A DNA stretch of 64,000 bases. Source: Lederbergia citrisecunda (GTDB taxonomy: Bacteria > Bacillota > Bacilli > Bacillales > Bacillaceae_C). The stretch covers positions 2,591,992 through 2,655,991 of the forward strand of contig NZ_JAGYPJ010000001.1 in the NCBI RefSeq assembly GCF_018343695.1, read 5' to 3'. The notes below the pieces were generated by a model. It had not been told where the DNA came from, made no database searches, and saw only the letters and a program-made list of their open reading frames with translations. Numbering within the stretch: the stretch's first letter is position 1; each line of letters starts with the position of its first letter. Positions 8,868-18,138 of the stretch are shown here, piece after piece. The translations under genes were made by a program, and so were the position numbers.

Positions 8868-8989
8868 GACTATCACCTCCTTTCCTATAAGGAAAGAAGA
8901 GCAACAACCAACCACAAAATAAGATGTTGTGTACTTGCTAAATAATACTAAATCTTTATATTGTAAAAATACAAATAAGATATTCCAGT

Positions 8990-9847
8990 CTACCCTTTTA
9001 TAGATCCCGTAGTCAGTCCATCAAGTAAGAAACGTTGAAAAATTAACGATAGTAAAACAGGTGGAAGTAAAGCAAGTACTCCGCCACTCATCATTAAACC
9101 AAAATCAACTGTAAAACGTCCTAAAAACTCTGTTATTGCAACCGGTAAGGTCTTCGCTTGTGAACTGCTAGTTAAAATAAGAGCCATTCCAAATTCATTC
9201 CAAGAACCTAAAAATGCAAAAACTCCTGTAGCAAATAATCCAGGTGTAGATACAGGAAGAATCACTTTAAAAAGGGCACCAAATCTACTCGTCCCATCTA
9301 TTAAAGCAGCATCTTCCAAGTCCTTTGGAATGCTTTTAAAGAACCCTCTCATTACCCAAATTACAAAAGGTAAGGTAAATGTAGTATGAATTAGGATCAA
9401 AGCAATCTTTGTATCTAATAAATTTAAATTTTTAAATATAATATAAGTTGGCAACATGATAGCGATCCCGGGAATAAGTTGAGTGAACAAAAATAAAACA
9501 ACTATTTTATCTCGAAACGGAAAATTTAACCTTGCAAATGCATAAGCCCCAAAAGAACCAAACACTAGACAAACTAAAGTTACTATAGCAGCTACTACAA
9601 AGCTATTATACATTGATATTCTAAACTGTGAGAAAATGTCATTTCCGCCATCGCCTGCGCTTAAAATTTTTATATAATTTTTAAAATTTGGTTCCGATGG
9701 AAACCATTTAAGCGGAATACTCGTTACGTCTTTAAGAGACGAGATACTTGTTATAAATACCCATAAAAATGGAGCAATAGTAAAAAAGATAAGTACTGCA
9801 ACTAAAAAGTATTTTATTATTTGATATAATAATTTTCGCCGTTTCAT
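8990..9847 (-). CDS. Carbohydrate ABC transporter permease (MalG-like, CUT1)
   Basis: 285-residue inner permease subunit of a CUT1 oligosaccharide importer. Six hydrophobic helices are visible, and the cytoplasmic EAA loop reads EDAALIDGTSRFGALFKVILP-like, with the Gly that docks the ATPase. The C-terminus GLTTGSIKG is typical of MalG homologues. The ribosome site GGAGGGG precedes ATG 9847. It follows the MalF-like gene by 17 bp and is the last gene of the transporter set 12158 to 8990. No ATPase gene lies in the operon, so an MsmX-type shared ATPase is presumed. Confidence 0.92.
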   Translation of the reverse strand: MKRRKLLYQIIKYFLVAVLIFFTIAPFLWVFITSISSLKDVTSIPLKWFPSEPNFKNYIKILSAGDGGNDIFSQFRISMYNSFVVAAIVTLVCLVFGSFGAYAFARLNFPFRDKIVVLFLFTQLIPGIAIMLPTYIIFKNLNLLDTKIALILIHTTFTLPFVIWVMRGFFKSIPKDLEDAALIDGTSRFGALFKVILPVSTPGLFATGVFAFLGSWNEFGMALILTSSSQAKTLPVAITEFLGRFTVDFGLMMSGGVLALLPPVLLSLIFQRFLLDGLTTGSIKG

Positions 9848-9864
9848 TCTATAGATGCCCCTCC

Positions 9865-10815
9865 TTAAAAACTTTCATTCTGATCTAGTTTTTTTACATA
9901 AATAAAGACAAGAATAAGAATGAAAAATGTAATGACATAGCTTCCTGCAGCACTATATCCGAAGTTGGCAAATTCAAATCCTTCCTTATAAAGATAATAA
10001 CCAACTACTTGAGTTGCATTTGCCGGTCCACCTTTTGTAAGAACATAAATTAAATCGAAAATTCTAAAAGAGTCTATCGTTCTTAAAACAAGTAAAACCA
10101 ATGCGATAGGTGTTAAAAGAGGTAAAGTGATCCTTCGAAAAATAGATAATGCATTTGCACCGTCTACCCTAGCAGCTTCATATAACTCACTTGGAATAGA
10201 TTGTAAAGCTGCTAAAAGTAACAATGCCACAAACGGAAAGGACTTCCATACATCAGCAAGTATAACCATATTTACAGCCAAAAATGGATCTGAGAGCCAC
10301 GCTATATAGTCTTTTGTAATACCTAATTGTGTTAAAGCCGCATTTAATACACCATAATTAGGATGTAAAATCCATTGCCAGATTAATCCGTTAATGACTC
10401 CCGAAATAGCCCATGGTATTAGAAGGATCGAGCGAGCTATCCCACGAAATTTAAAATGCTGATTAAGAATCAACGCAGCAATAAGCCCAAACAACAAGCT
10501 TCCGATTACACTAAAAATAGTAAAATAACCTGTCACTTTCATACTTGACCAAAATTCAGCATTTTTAAGAATGTCAGTAAAGTTTTTTAAACCTACAAAC
10601 TGCGGACCTATCCAAGGCTTAGTTAAATTCAAGTTAATAAAACTTAAGTATATAGAATATATAAAAGGATACATGAGCAAACCGAGGACCAAGATAATAG
10701 TAGGTAGTAATAATAAGAAAGCAAATTTACTTTCTGACATTAACTTTTTATGGGATTTGTCTTGATTGGTCTTTTTGTTATTTATTTTAGTTTCTTTTGT
10801 TAGTTCTAAATTCAA
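9865..10815 (-). CDS. Sugar ABC transporter permease (MalF-like, CUT1)
   Basis: 316-residue membrane subunit partnering the MalG-like protein. A basic cytoplasmic N-terminus of about 25 residues precedes six helices; the EAA loop is present (YEAARVDGANALSIFRRITL). The start is TTG at 10815, five bases after GGAGGGG. It lies 54 bp after the binding-protein stop, with a stem-loop between. The context of a ROK repressor, GH4 hydrolase and amino-sugar deaminase suggests that the solute is an amino-sugar-containing di- or oligosaccharide. Confidence 0.92.
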   Translation of the reverse strand: MNLELTKETKINNKKTNQDKSHKKLMSESKFAFLLLLPTIILVLGLLMYPFIYSIYLSFINLNLTKPWIGPQFVGLKNFTDILKNAEFWSSMKVTGYFTIFSVIGSLLFGLIAALILNQHFKFRGIARSILLIPWAISGVINGLIWQWILHPNYGVLNAALTQLGITKDYIAWLSDPFLAVNMVILADVWKSFPFVALLLLAALQSIPSELYEAARVDGANALSIFRRITLPLLTPIALVLLVLRTIDSFRIFDLIYVLTKGGPANATQVVGYYLYKEGFEFANFGYSAAGSYVITFFILILVFIYVKKLDQNESF

Positions 10816-10832
10816 TGAGGCCCCTCCTTTAA

Positions 10833-10857
10833 AAGGGCTCTCATGTAAAGAGCCCTT
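10833..10857 (-). terminator. Intercistronic stem-loop after the binding-protein gene
   Basis: AAGGGCTCT and AGAGCCCTT form a perfect 9-bp stem with a 7-nt loop and only a short T stretch. It lies between the binding-protein stop (10869) and the MalF-like start, and probably stabilises the upstream mRNA or partly terminates. Confidence 0.6.
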
Positions 10858-10868
10858 ATCAAATAAAA

Positions 10869-12158
10869 CTAGTTTTCACTAATAATTTTTAATGTTTTTT
10901 GAGTTGCATCTTCTAAAGCTTGTTCAGGAGTTTTCTTTTGTGTTAATGCATTTTGCAGTTCGACCTGCATCATAGATGACCATTCTTTATACCAAGGTAC
11001 TGCTGGTCTATTCACAGCATTTTCTCCTTGATTAATAATATCTTGCAAAGCTGGCACCTTTTCTTTTACTTCTGGGTCTTCATAGATACTCTTCCACCCT
11101 GGGAACATTCCATTTTCTAATGTAGCCCGTTTTGAACCTTCCTGACCTGCAATATACTCGATATATTTCCAAGAAGCCTCTTTATTTTTAGAACCAGAAG
11201 AGATGGAAAATGCCATAGGACCTGAAATAGTCGCTGGTTTTACTTCATATGGCATAAGTGAAGCTTCAATTTGTCCTACTACCTTTGACTGTTCTTCATT
11301 ATTTAATTCAACTGTTGGAATTCCCCATTGTAATTCAAAAGCAATATCACCAGCTGCCATTGCATCTCCTACTGGACCTTCAGAAAATGTAAGTGATGCA
11401 GGATCAACAATTTTATATTTATGAACCATATCCACCATTAATTGTAATGCTCTGATACCGTTTTCATTATTAAAAGTAGGATTGGCATCTTCATCAAATA
11501 ATGTGGATCCCATCGAAGCAGCTATAGCTGTAAAATCGCAAATTAGTGCTTCTCCTTGCAGCCAAGACCAAGATGAAGCATATTTGACTAGACCTTGATC
11601 TTGTAAACTTTGGCTAACTTCTATAAACTCATCCCATGTTTTAGGAGGTTCATTAAAGCCACCCTTTTGAAGTATTTCTTTGTTATAAACGAATGACTTC
11701 CACTCTGACGCGTAGGGTAACCCATACCACTTGTCATTATAAACAACCGCACTTTTTGCAAATGGAAGCAAATCCTCTTTCATTTCCTCGGTAATCCATT
11801 GGTCAACAGGCTCTACCCAACCAGCGGCTACATATTGAGGGACATCAATAACATCGGTTACAAATATATCGTAACTTGCTCCCCCAGCTAAGAATGAATT
11901 TACTAATTTTTGTGTTTCCTGCCCGTATGGCACCGTATCCCTTTCGATTTTAATGCCTGTCTGTTCTTCAAATTCTTTATTTACTTTAGCCCAGTAGCCC
12001 TTTTCGTCTGGACCACCAATCGTACGAAGGACAACTCCTTCAAATTCCTTGCCACTATTTTTCCCACCTGAATCCGATGTTGTTCCACTGCCTGAACAAG
12101 CAGTTATTAAACTAATTGTTAAAAGTAATGCTATTAATGACAAAATTCGACTTTTCAC
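10869..12158 (-). CDS. Extracellular solute-binding lipoprotein, family 1 (CUT1)
   Basis: 429-residue cluster D binding protein that captures the sugar for the adjacent MalF/MalG-like permeases. Lipobox LITAC places the lipidated Cys at residue 21, followed by a Ser/Gly linker. The body shows the MalE/UgpB-like pattern (GYWAKVNKEFEEQTGIKIER near the N-terminus, AGDIAFELQWG in the middle, ISENterminal helix at the end). The start is GTG 12158 after AAAGGGGGA. It is the first transporter gene of the operon, downstream of the acetyltransferase gene by a 257-bp gap that holds a dispersed repeat. Confidence 0.92.
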   Translation of the reverse strand: MKSRILSLIALLLTISLITACSGSGTTSDSGGKNSGKEFEGVVLRTIGGPDEKGYWAKVNKEFEEQTGIKIERDTVPYGQETQKLVNSFLAGGASYDIFVTDVIDVPQYVAAGWVEPVDQWITEEMKEDLLPFAKSAVVYNDKWYGLPYASEWKSFVYNKEILQKGGFNEPPKTWDEFIEVSQSLQDQGLVKYASSWSWLQGEALICDFTAIAASMGSTLFDEDANPTFNNENGIRALQLMVDMVHKYKIVDPASLTFSEGPVGDAMAAGDIAFELQWGIPTVELNNEEQSKVVGQIEASLMPYEVKPATISGPMAFSISSGSKNKEASWKYIEYIAGQEGSKRATLENGMFPGWKSIYEDPEVKEKVPALQDIINQGENAVNRPAVPWYKEWSSMMQVELQNALTQKKTPEQALEDATQKTLKIISEN

Positions 12159-12244
12159 TTAATAGTCCCCCTTTTTAAATAATAAAAAATTATCCAAAAA
12201 TTTAATTCAATAAAATACCATGACTTTATAACTCCTCCTATAAT

Positions 12245-12372
12245 TGTTTTACACAAGAAAAGCGCAAGGTGCCCGTAATCGCCGACAAGCAAATGTTCTG
12301 AGACGCAAAAAGTCGCTCCTTGACTTTTAGTGGCGCTGGTATTTGCCTCCAGCCGATGGCGCCTAGAGTTGG
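12245..12372. repeat. Probable dispersed intergenic repeat element
   Basis: A GC-rich island within AT-rich flanks, between the binding-protein and acetyltransferase genes. Read on the minus strand its translation contains SEHLLVGDYGHLALFLC, which I recognise as a recurrent spurious peptide in many Bacillaceae and Planococcaceae genomes, produced by a repeated non-coding element. It has no ribosome site. Whether it is a small mobile element or an RNA gene cannot be judged from one copy. Confidence 0.5.
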
Positions 12373-12415
12373 ACAGCAAAAGCCTAGATTCAAAAATTTA
12401 TACTTTCTTATATTT

Positions 12416-13615
12416 TTAAAAAGAATCTGTTCCCCAAAAATTATAAGGCACTGCTGGAAATAGAATATTTAATAATTTATCATCCATATATCCTTTGATA
12501 TTTATGTTCCCTGCACCATTAAATAGCATGGATATGAATTCCCTTTCATTAAATTTCAACAATTGATTATAAGCAATATGTTCAGAGGGATCTTTTATGT
12601 TTACAGCGTCCCCTTTAATTTCTAGTAAAATCTCTGAGTTACCACATTCAATTAGATAGATACAGTTATCTATCTCTAGTCCCAACTTTTTTGCAGAGTA
12701 AATCCTTTTAGTTAGTACATTCTTTATTTTTACTAATAACCCTTTTAAATTAATTACTTTCCACATTTCTGAAGTTACTATTTTTTTTTCTGCCCCCCAT
12801 CTTTGAAAATAGTGAGTTAATAAATGATTGGGAGCAAATGTTATACGTATTTGTTTGTTTCTTTGAACATCCTTACACATTTCTTTTAATAAAATAAAAA
12901 CCGCATTTTCATGACCTTTTTGAAAACAACACTCATTTATCACTAAAATGTCATCTCTATTACTAACTCTTAAATAGGCAACTACTTTTTCATGGCTTTT
13001 AGCAACTAAAAATTCTGAAGGGTTTTCGTGTCTCCATTTAAGCTGACCGTCCCAATAGTCACTTGATCTTATCCATGTACCAATATAATTCTGACAAAAG
13101 TCTTGATATAGGTCTTTTATTTGATTCAAATCAGTCTTAGCAAATTGTTTAATATCATATTGTGAATCCGGCATAAATTCAGGAATATTCGAAATACCCA
13201 AGCTATAAGAATATACCGGTACAGTACCCCAGCCAACTTTCTGATAAAATGGATTGATATCTGTAAAAAGTAAGGATAAATCATAACTATTGGATTTCAT
13301 CCAATCAGTTTGCCTTCTCATAATTGTCTGAGTGAGACCTCTCCCTCTATATTCCGGAAGGGTTCCTACACTTCCAATCCCGCCTACCTTTAGCATTGAA
13401 TTCTCAAAAGTAATATTATAGGGGAATATTTGTACAGATGCTGCTATATTTCCATTGACCTTTGCTATCCAAGTTGTATTCATATCATAGGAATTGTCAT
13501 AATCTAAGCGCTCTTGGAAAAATGACCTATCTTCCCGGAAAACTTGCCCCCAGATATCGTATGCTTTATTTAGTTCGTCTCTATTTCTTACAGCTCGAAC
13601 TTCTATTTTCTCCAA
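12416..13615 (-). CDS. GNAT N-acetyltransferase, Eis family
   Basis: 399-residue acyl-CoA-dependent acetyltransferase. The N-terminal GNAT domain has the acetyl-CoA loop LPEYRGRGLTQTIMRR (about residues 87-102) and the LFTDINPFYQKVGWG strand typical of Eis-like proteins. A second degenerate GNAT domain and a C-terminal SCP2-like domain account for the usual length near 400. The start is TTG 13615 downstream of GAGAGGTGA. It lies between the GH4 gene and the transporter genes in the same orientation. Eis relatives acetylate amines, so an amino-sugar substrate is possible but unproven. Confidence 0.85.
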   Translation of the reverse strand: MEKIEVRAVRNRDELNKAYDIWGQVFREDRSFFQERLDYDNSYDMNTTWIAKVNGNIAASVQIFPYNITFENSMLKVGGIGSVGTLPEYRGRGLTQTIMRRQTDWMKSNSYDLSLLFTDINPFYQKVGWGTVPVYSYSLGISNIPEFMPDSQYDIKQFAKTDLNQIKDLYQDFCQNYIGTWIRSSDYWDGQLKWRHENPSEFLVAKSHEKVVAYLRVSNRDDILVINECCFQKGHENAVFILLKEMCKDVQRNKQIRITFAPNHLLTHYFQRWGAEKKIVTSEMWKVINLKGLLVKIKNVLTKRIYSAKKLGLEIDNCIYLIECGNSEILLEIKGDAVNIKDPSEHIAYNQLLKFNEREFISMLFNGAGNINIKGYMDDKLLNILFPAVPYNFWGTDSF

Positions 13616-13667
13616 TTACTTGTTCACCTCTCTTCACATAATTTCAATTAGCTTATTATTTGATTGT

Positions 13668-13701
13668 CAGGCACTAAACAATTAGAAATTGATAGTGCCT
13701 G
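13668..13701 (-). terminator. Stem-loop between the GH4 and acetyltransferase genes
   Basis: CAGGCACTA and TAGTGCCTG pair perfectly and enclose a second stem, CAATT/AATTG. It starts seven bases after the GH4 stop. There is no U-tract, so processing or a repeat-type palindrome is as likely as termination. Confidence 0.45.
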
Positions 13702-13707
13702 GTATAA

Positions 13708-15093
13708 CTACTTCCACTCCAATTTCGGCAAAATATCCTTCTGCAACTCACACATCTCGTCAATCATGGCGCATGCTTGGTAATAGCTTGGCGCTTGTGG
13801 ATCTAGAAGAATAGCTTGCAATAGTTTTGTTTTCGACTGTTCTACAAATGCCTCAAGCAATAGTTTATGAATGGTTCCTTGAATATGAATCGTTCCAATA
13901 ATCGCAGTAGGTAGTTCAACGGTCATTGGGACTAATTTAATTCCTTGTCCATTCACAATGGCCTGCGTTTCTACTACCATATCGTCAGGAAGTCCTTTGA
14001 TGGCACTATTATTTTGCATATTTACTGAGTTTAATTGAATTTCGTCGTCGAAAAAGATAGCCTCAATAATTGGAATTGCATATTCATTACTTTTTTGGAC
14101 TTTATCTTTATCAAATTTAAAAGTTTCTTCAATCCATTCTTCTTGCGTCATATCTTCTGAAAATAACCCTTTATCCAAGGAATGACCACTCGCACAATAT
14201 ATAAAATCCGGTACTCTTGAATCTTTTTCCCATAATTTTTCTCTAATTGGGTCATAACGATACTGTAACGCTAACCCTGCGTAAAAATCACCAGCGTATG
14301 AAACGTACTCTCCAATATGGTTTGTACCAGGATATGGATAGTAACCGTACGTATGATACATCGTTCTAGAAAGTGAGATATGATCAAATTGGGCTAAGCG
14401 GTCTGCTTTCTTTTCTTTTTCATAAAATAATGGATATAAATCTTCGCCTGTTTTCTTGTTCCAAATTTTTGTAAAGAAGCCAAAGTGATTCAAGCCCCCA
14501 CCTTCAACTCCAATATCCTCAATATCCATTTCTAAAAACTGAGAAATCTGGTCGATTCCCATATCTAATCCATGGCAAAGACCAACAATTTTTATGGATG
14601 TTAATTTCGAAATGGCTTCCACCAGCTTCGCCTCAGGATTCGTGAAATTAATAAACCAAGCATCTGGACAAACCTTTTCCATTGTTTTAGCAATTTCAAG
14701 CATAGGACCAAGATTTCTTAATGTATGGAACATAGAACCAGGTCCACCATTTTCTCCGTAAATTTGCTTACTTCCATAGCGACGAGGAATATGAAAATCT
14801 TGAGACCAGTAAAAATATCTGTTAACCTCAATCGCAACAATAACAAAATTAGCATCTTTAAGAGCTTCTTCTAAATTCGTTGTTTGTGTAATGTGTGCTG
14901 GATGTGAAAATGAAGAAAACATTTCTGTAGCATATTTGTAAGTTCTATTTATATTTTCTTCAACAATATCCATAAGAGTGATTTCCAAATCTACTTGATT
15001 TTTTAATCGATCCGATAACACCATGTCTTGAAGGGCTCCTAAGGCAAAAGATAAACTCCCTGCTCCAACTAATGTTACTTTCATCTTTTTCAT
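13708..15093 (-). CDS. Glycoside hydrolase family 4 (alpha-glucosidase/alpha-galactosidase type)
   Basis: GH4 enzymes cleave glycosides by an NAD+ and Mn2+-dependent redox mechanism in the cytoplasm. The N-terminus KVTLVGAGSLSFALG is the dinucleotide-binding loop; FTNPEAKLVEAI, the metal-ligand Cys in GLCHGLDMG and GGLNHFGFF are family hallmarks. The start is ATG 15093, nine bases after GGGGA; an ATG at 15102 overlaps the ROK kinase stop. The ABC transporter imports unphosphorylated sugar, so an unphosphorylated alpha-glycoside substrate is more likely than a 6-phospho sugar, although the kinase next door leaves both open. Linkage and sugar identity are unknown. Confidence 0.9.
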   Translation of the reverse strand: MKKMKVTLVGAGSLSFALGALQDMVLSDRLKNQVDLEITLMDIVEENINRTYKYATEMFSSFSHPAHITQTTNLEEALKDANFVIVAIEVNRYFYWSQDFHIPRRYGSKQIYGENGGPGSMFHTLRNLGPMLEIAKTMEKVCPDAWFINFTNPEAKLVEAISKLTSIKIVGLCHGLDMGIDQISQFLEMDIEDIGVEGGGLNHFGFFTKIWNKKTGEDLYPLFYEKEKKADRLAQFDHISLSRTMYHTYGYYPYPGTNHIGEYVSYAGDFYAGLALQYRYDPIREKLWEKDSRVPDFIYCASGHSLDKGLFSEDMTQEEWIEETFKFDKDKVQKSNEYAIPIIEAIFFDDEIQLNSVNMQNNSAIKGLPDDMVVETQAIVNGQGIKLVPMTVELPTAIIGTIHIQGTIHKLLLEAFVEQSKTKLLQAILLDPQAPSYYQACAMIDEMCELQKDILPKLEWK

Positions 15094-15098
15094 ACTCA

Positions 15099-15986
15099 TC
15101 ATTCCCCTTTTGATTTTTCCATTGCTATATTACCTGCCCCTATTATTCCTGCATCGGGACCAAAGTTGGTCATTACAATGTTTATTTTGCCTCTTAAGTT
15201 GAGGAGCAACTTTTTTTCAGCACTTTCAATAATTTTTCCAATTAACCATTGATTGTTGTAAATGACCGCTCCTCCAAAAACAAACATATCGGGATCAATC
15301 GTTTGCATTAATGAAGCAATGGCACTTGAAAAGTGTTCAATCCATAGTTCAATAGTTTCTACCGCATTTTTATCTTTTGCTTGATATTTTTCAAACAATA
15401 AACTTGTTGTTGCTTCATTACCATACAAATTTTTACTAGCGTGTTCTAGAGCTTGACCACTACACAAGGATTCTAAAGATCTATCAAAGTTGGAAACAAT
15501 CATACTTCCAATCTCACCTGCATAGCCATGAGCTCCATGAAATATTTTATTGTTTAAAACAATGCCACTTCCAATTCCTGTGCTGATTGTTATGTACATT
15601 GAGTGTTTATACTCTTTAGAGGCTCCATACCTTGCTTCTAGTAACGCAATAACATTTACGTCGTTCTCAAAATAAACAGCATAGCCTGGAAAAAAAGAAC
15701 GGATTTTTTCAACACTCATTTTTTCTAGAAAAGGGATGTTGGTGGCATCAACAATAAATTCTACATCCTCTCTCCAAGGAACTGGCATAGCAATCCCTAT
15801 CTTATTCGCTTTTCCATCAGGATCTACCCTGCTGATCATTTCTCTAATGTATGTAAACATGTCATCTGCATCACTAAATTGATTTTGTAATGCTGTTTCT
15901 TTTCGAACTAACTGAAGATTCTCGTCAAGAAAACCGACTCGTATATTCGTACCCCCTATATCTACTCCAATCACACCATTACACAT
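15099..15986 (-). CDS. ROK family sugar kinase
   Basis: 295 residues from ATG 15986, chosen because TAGGAG lies nine bases upstream; it overlaps the end of the deaminase gene by 8 bp. The ATP-binding start GVDIGGTNIRVGF and the STGIGSGIV loop are intact, as is GYAGEIG. The usual ROK zinc site (CxCGxxGC) is not: only one Cys remains (ESLCSGQALE). It probably phosphorylates an amino sugar or hexose released by the GH4 enzyme, feeding the adjacent deaminase. Overlaps on both sides indicate a tight operon. Confidence 0.88.
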   Translation of the reverse strand: MCNGVIGVDIGGTNIRVGFLDENLQLVRKETALQNQFSDADDMFTYIREMISRVDPDGKANKIGIAMPVPWREDVEFIVDATNIPFLEKMSVEKIRSFFPGYAVYFENDVNVIALLEARYGASKEYKHSMYITISTGIGSGIVLNNKIFHGAHGYAGEIGSMIVSNFDRSLESLCSGQALEHASKNLYGNEATTSLLFEKYQAKDKNAVETIELWIEHFSSAIASLMQTIDPDMFVFGGAVIYNNQWLIGKIIESAEKKLLLNLRGKINIVMTNFGPDAGIIGAGNIAMEKSKGE

Positions 15987-16704
15987 TATTTGGACTCCTA
16001 CTAATATACTTCGCTGCATCCATATCTAAGTAGAAATCGATATGATCGTAACCAAGAAGCTCTTGAGCTGGCAGATTCGCTTCTTGATTAGCAAAAATTT
16101 CCTTTACTATGTCAGCCTTATGTTCTCCCGTGATCACGACAATAACCCGTTTACTGTTGATAATTTGCTGTAAGCCCAACGTAATTCCTTCCTCTAAATG
16201 CGTCGGTTGATTGAAGTATTTTTGGGCGACTGTCTTTGTTGTTTCCGATAGTTTTACAATGGAGCTATGATTTAAAACTGGATACCCCGGCTCATTTAAC
16301 CCAATATGTCCGTTCATTCCGACACCCATTAAACTAAACGTAATCGGGTATTCTTCAATAAATCGATCAATTCTTCTACATTGTTCCTGTAAGTCTTGTG
16401 AAGTACCATTAAAAAAATGAATTTGTTCTTCATCTAATTGCAATAACGAAAATAAATCGTTGTTTAGCATTTGATAGCAACTTCCTTCAGAATCTCTATC
16501 AATTCCCACCCATTCATCTAAACTAACAATTTTAAGCTTCTTCTTTTCGTTATCAACGTTTTCTGCAAACTTTTGATAACCTTTTTGGGGTGTACTCCCT
16601 GAGGCCAAACAAAAAACGGGATTTTCATCCTTCATTAAATTATGGTTCATTTCCTCAGCAATTTTATTTGCAACTTCCTCTGCACTTTCAAATATCTTTA
16701 TCAT
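15979..16704 (-). CDS. Glucosamine/galactosamine-6-phosphate deaminase-like protein
   Basis: About 241 residues of the NagB/6-phosphogluconolactonase superfamily; NagB converts amino-sugar 6-phosphate to ketose 6-phosphate and ammonia. Motifs: LASGSTPQKGY phosphate loop, SLDEWVG, and GVGMNGHIGLNEPG. The last differs from NagB (NDGHIAFNEP) by Asn for the catalytic-loop Asp, and the 240-residue size fits the galactosamine-6-phosphate isomerase branch as well. ATG 16704 follows GGGAAGTG. The gene overlaps the repressor gene upstream and the kinase downstream. A second, different NagB-like gene is at 19284-20042. Confidence 0.85.
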   Translation of the reverse strand: MIKIFESAEEVANKIAEEMNHNLMKDENPVFCLASGSTPQKGYQKFAENVDNEKKKLKIVSLDEWVGIDRDSEGSCYQMLNNDLFSLLQLDEEQIHFFNGTSQDLQEQCRRIDRFIEEYPITFSLMGVGMNGHIGLNEPGYPVLNHSSIVKLSETTKTVAQKYFNQPTHLEEGITLGLQQIINSKRVIVVITGEHKADIVKEIFANQEANLPAQELLGYDHIDFYLDMDAAKYISRSPNNV

Positions 16705-17842
16705 TATGTTCACTTCCCGAAATTACTTTTAGTATCTCCTGTTGAAGCATTAGAATAGCCGCTCCGAGTGCGGTTGAATGTTCTAAATAACTGACTGATA
16801 TATTCGGAGACCATTCTGTATATTGTTCTACATATTTCTTTGTATGGTCTAAAATAGCATCAGAAAATAATGCTATCGTCTTTCCACCTATTATGATTTG
16901 ATCAATATCCAATATACTGATAATGCTCGTAATGGCTAATGCGAGATTTTTAGAAATAAGGTCGATACAAGCTTTTATGTCGTAATCAGAACTCAAGTCG
17001 AAAGTTTGATGTAGGTTTTTAATTCCTATCTTACTTTCCAGCCACCCGACGGAAGAAGGATCTTTCTTATAATTCTCATCAAAACACAAATATTCCAATT
17101 CTCCAGCACTAGCATTAAATCCTCTGTGCAGTTTTTTGTTTATAATGATGCCTGCACCTATCCCATCCCCTAACGTGATATGGACTAAATCCGTAGAAGC
17201 AGTTCCGTTATTCTCTAAATTTCTAAATTCAGCCACCGTTGAAGCATTAACGTCGTTCTCAAGAATGATGGGCAACTGTACTTTACTTGTTAAATTCCTA
17301 ATGATTTCCTCATAGTAAAAGTCCTGTTCCTTATATTCTTTTGTTTTCATTCTTATTGTCTTTTTTCGAGTATTAATTGCTCCATCTACGCCAATTCCAA
17401 TTCCCAAAACGACACTGTTTAATTCTGATGCTTTTGTCTTCATTCGATTAATGATTTTTTCAAAAATCTCCGAAAAATCTTCATGATAAAATGGAATTTC
17501 CGTTTCTAGAGAATATGTATCGATCACTTGGCTATATAAATTTACGAGGACGGCAGTGATCTTATTTCCTATTATTTGAACACCAATCGTCACATAACTG
17601 TTTTCAACAAATCGATAAACGGTCCTTTTTCTTCCTAGTCCGCCCGACCCTTCACGGCTCTCGCCAGTCGCCTTTAAGATTCCGACTGATTCAAAAAAAT
17701 TAACTATTTTACTTACGGTCACAAAACTAATCGCTGTCTTTTCTGTAATCTCTACTTTTGCTAATTCTGGATGTTGCAGGAGGATATCGAAAATAATTTT
17801 TCTGTTTTCATCTTTAATATCATTCGGTAAGTAAGACTTCAT
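16688..17842 (-). CDS. ROK family transcriptional repressor (NagC/XylR type)
   Basis: 384 residues: an N-terminal winged helix (about 15-75, LAKVEITEKTAISFVTVSKI) and a ROK sugar-binding domain (GIGIGVDGAIN, HITLGDGIGAGI, GELEYL). The ROK zinc cysteines are missing, as in some regulators. The start ATG 17842 follows AAGGAGC. It is the first gene of the run 17842 to 8990 and is driven by a consensus promoter, so it probably represses its own operon and is released by the imported sugar or its phosphate. Confidence 0.9.
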   Translation of the reverse strand: MKSYLPNDIKDENRKIIFDILLQHPELAKVEITEKTAISFVTVSKIVNFFESVGILKATGESREGSGGLGRKRTVYRFVENSYVTIGVQIIGNKITAVLVNLYSQVIDTYSLETEIPFYHEDFSEIFEKIINRMKTKASELNSVVLGIGIGVDGAINTRKKTIRMKTKEYKEQDFYYEEIIRNLTSKVQLPIILENDVNASTVAEFRNLENNGTASTDLVHITLGDGIGAGIIINKKLHRGFNASAGELEYLCFDENYKKDPSSVGWLESKIGIKNLHQTFDLSSDYDIKACIDLISKNLALAITSIISILDIDQIIIGGKTIALFSDAILDHTKKYVEQYTEWSPNISVSYLEHSTALGAAILMLQQEILKVISGSEHNDKDI

Positions 17843-17934
17843 TTCAGTGCTCCTTAAATACTAAACTACATTAATTAATAAACTTAAATAATTATCCAAA
17901 AAAATATATTGAACATTTAACTTATTTAAAAATT

Positions 17935-17962
17935 ATTATATACATACTATTCTGAGTGTCAA
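17935..17962 (-). promoter_or_regulatory. Consensus SigA promoter of the amino-sugar operon
   Basis: On the minus strand TTGACA (17962-17957), a 16-bp spacer, and TATAAT (17940-17935): both hexamers are perfect. The 85-base leader before the repressor start is very AT-rich and contains TTAAG/TTAATTAA-like half-sites, compatible with a ROK operator for autoregulation. Confidence 0.8.
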
Positions 17963-18044
17963 TATGATATCAACTAAATTTGGAATAATATTGGAATTTA
18001 CTTTTGAATTACGCTTCATTCATAATGAAATCAGAATAAAAGTA

Positions 18045-18084
18045 GGTTTCATCGCGAATATACACCATATTCACGATGAAATCC
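18045..18084 (-). terminator. Long hairpin downstream of the nagA-like operon
   Basis: The 17-bp arms (18045-18061 and 18067-18084, one bulge and one wobble) flank a 5-nt loop. Read on the minus strand it is followed by CTACTTTTATT. It sits 55 bp past the nagA-like stop. Confidence 0.65.
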
Positions 18085-18138
18085 ATATAAAGCATGATTT
18101 GTGTCAGAAACCGAGTATCAAAATGACTTGATTATGTC

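Noticed and set aside
8730-8915. 61-residue version of the small peptide
   Set aside because: The start at 8915 lacks an SD, whereas ATG 8867 has an excellent one.
12155-12379. 74-codon minus-strand frame upstream of the binding-protein gene
   Set aside because: No ribosome site; it covers the dispersed repeat and gives the recurrent spurious LLVGDYGHLALF peptide.
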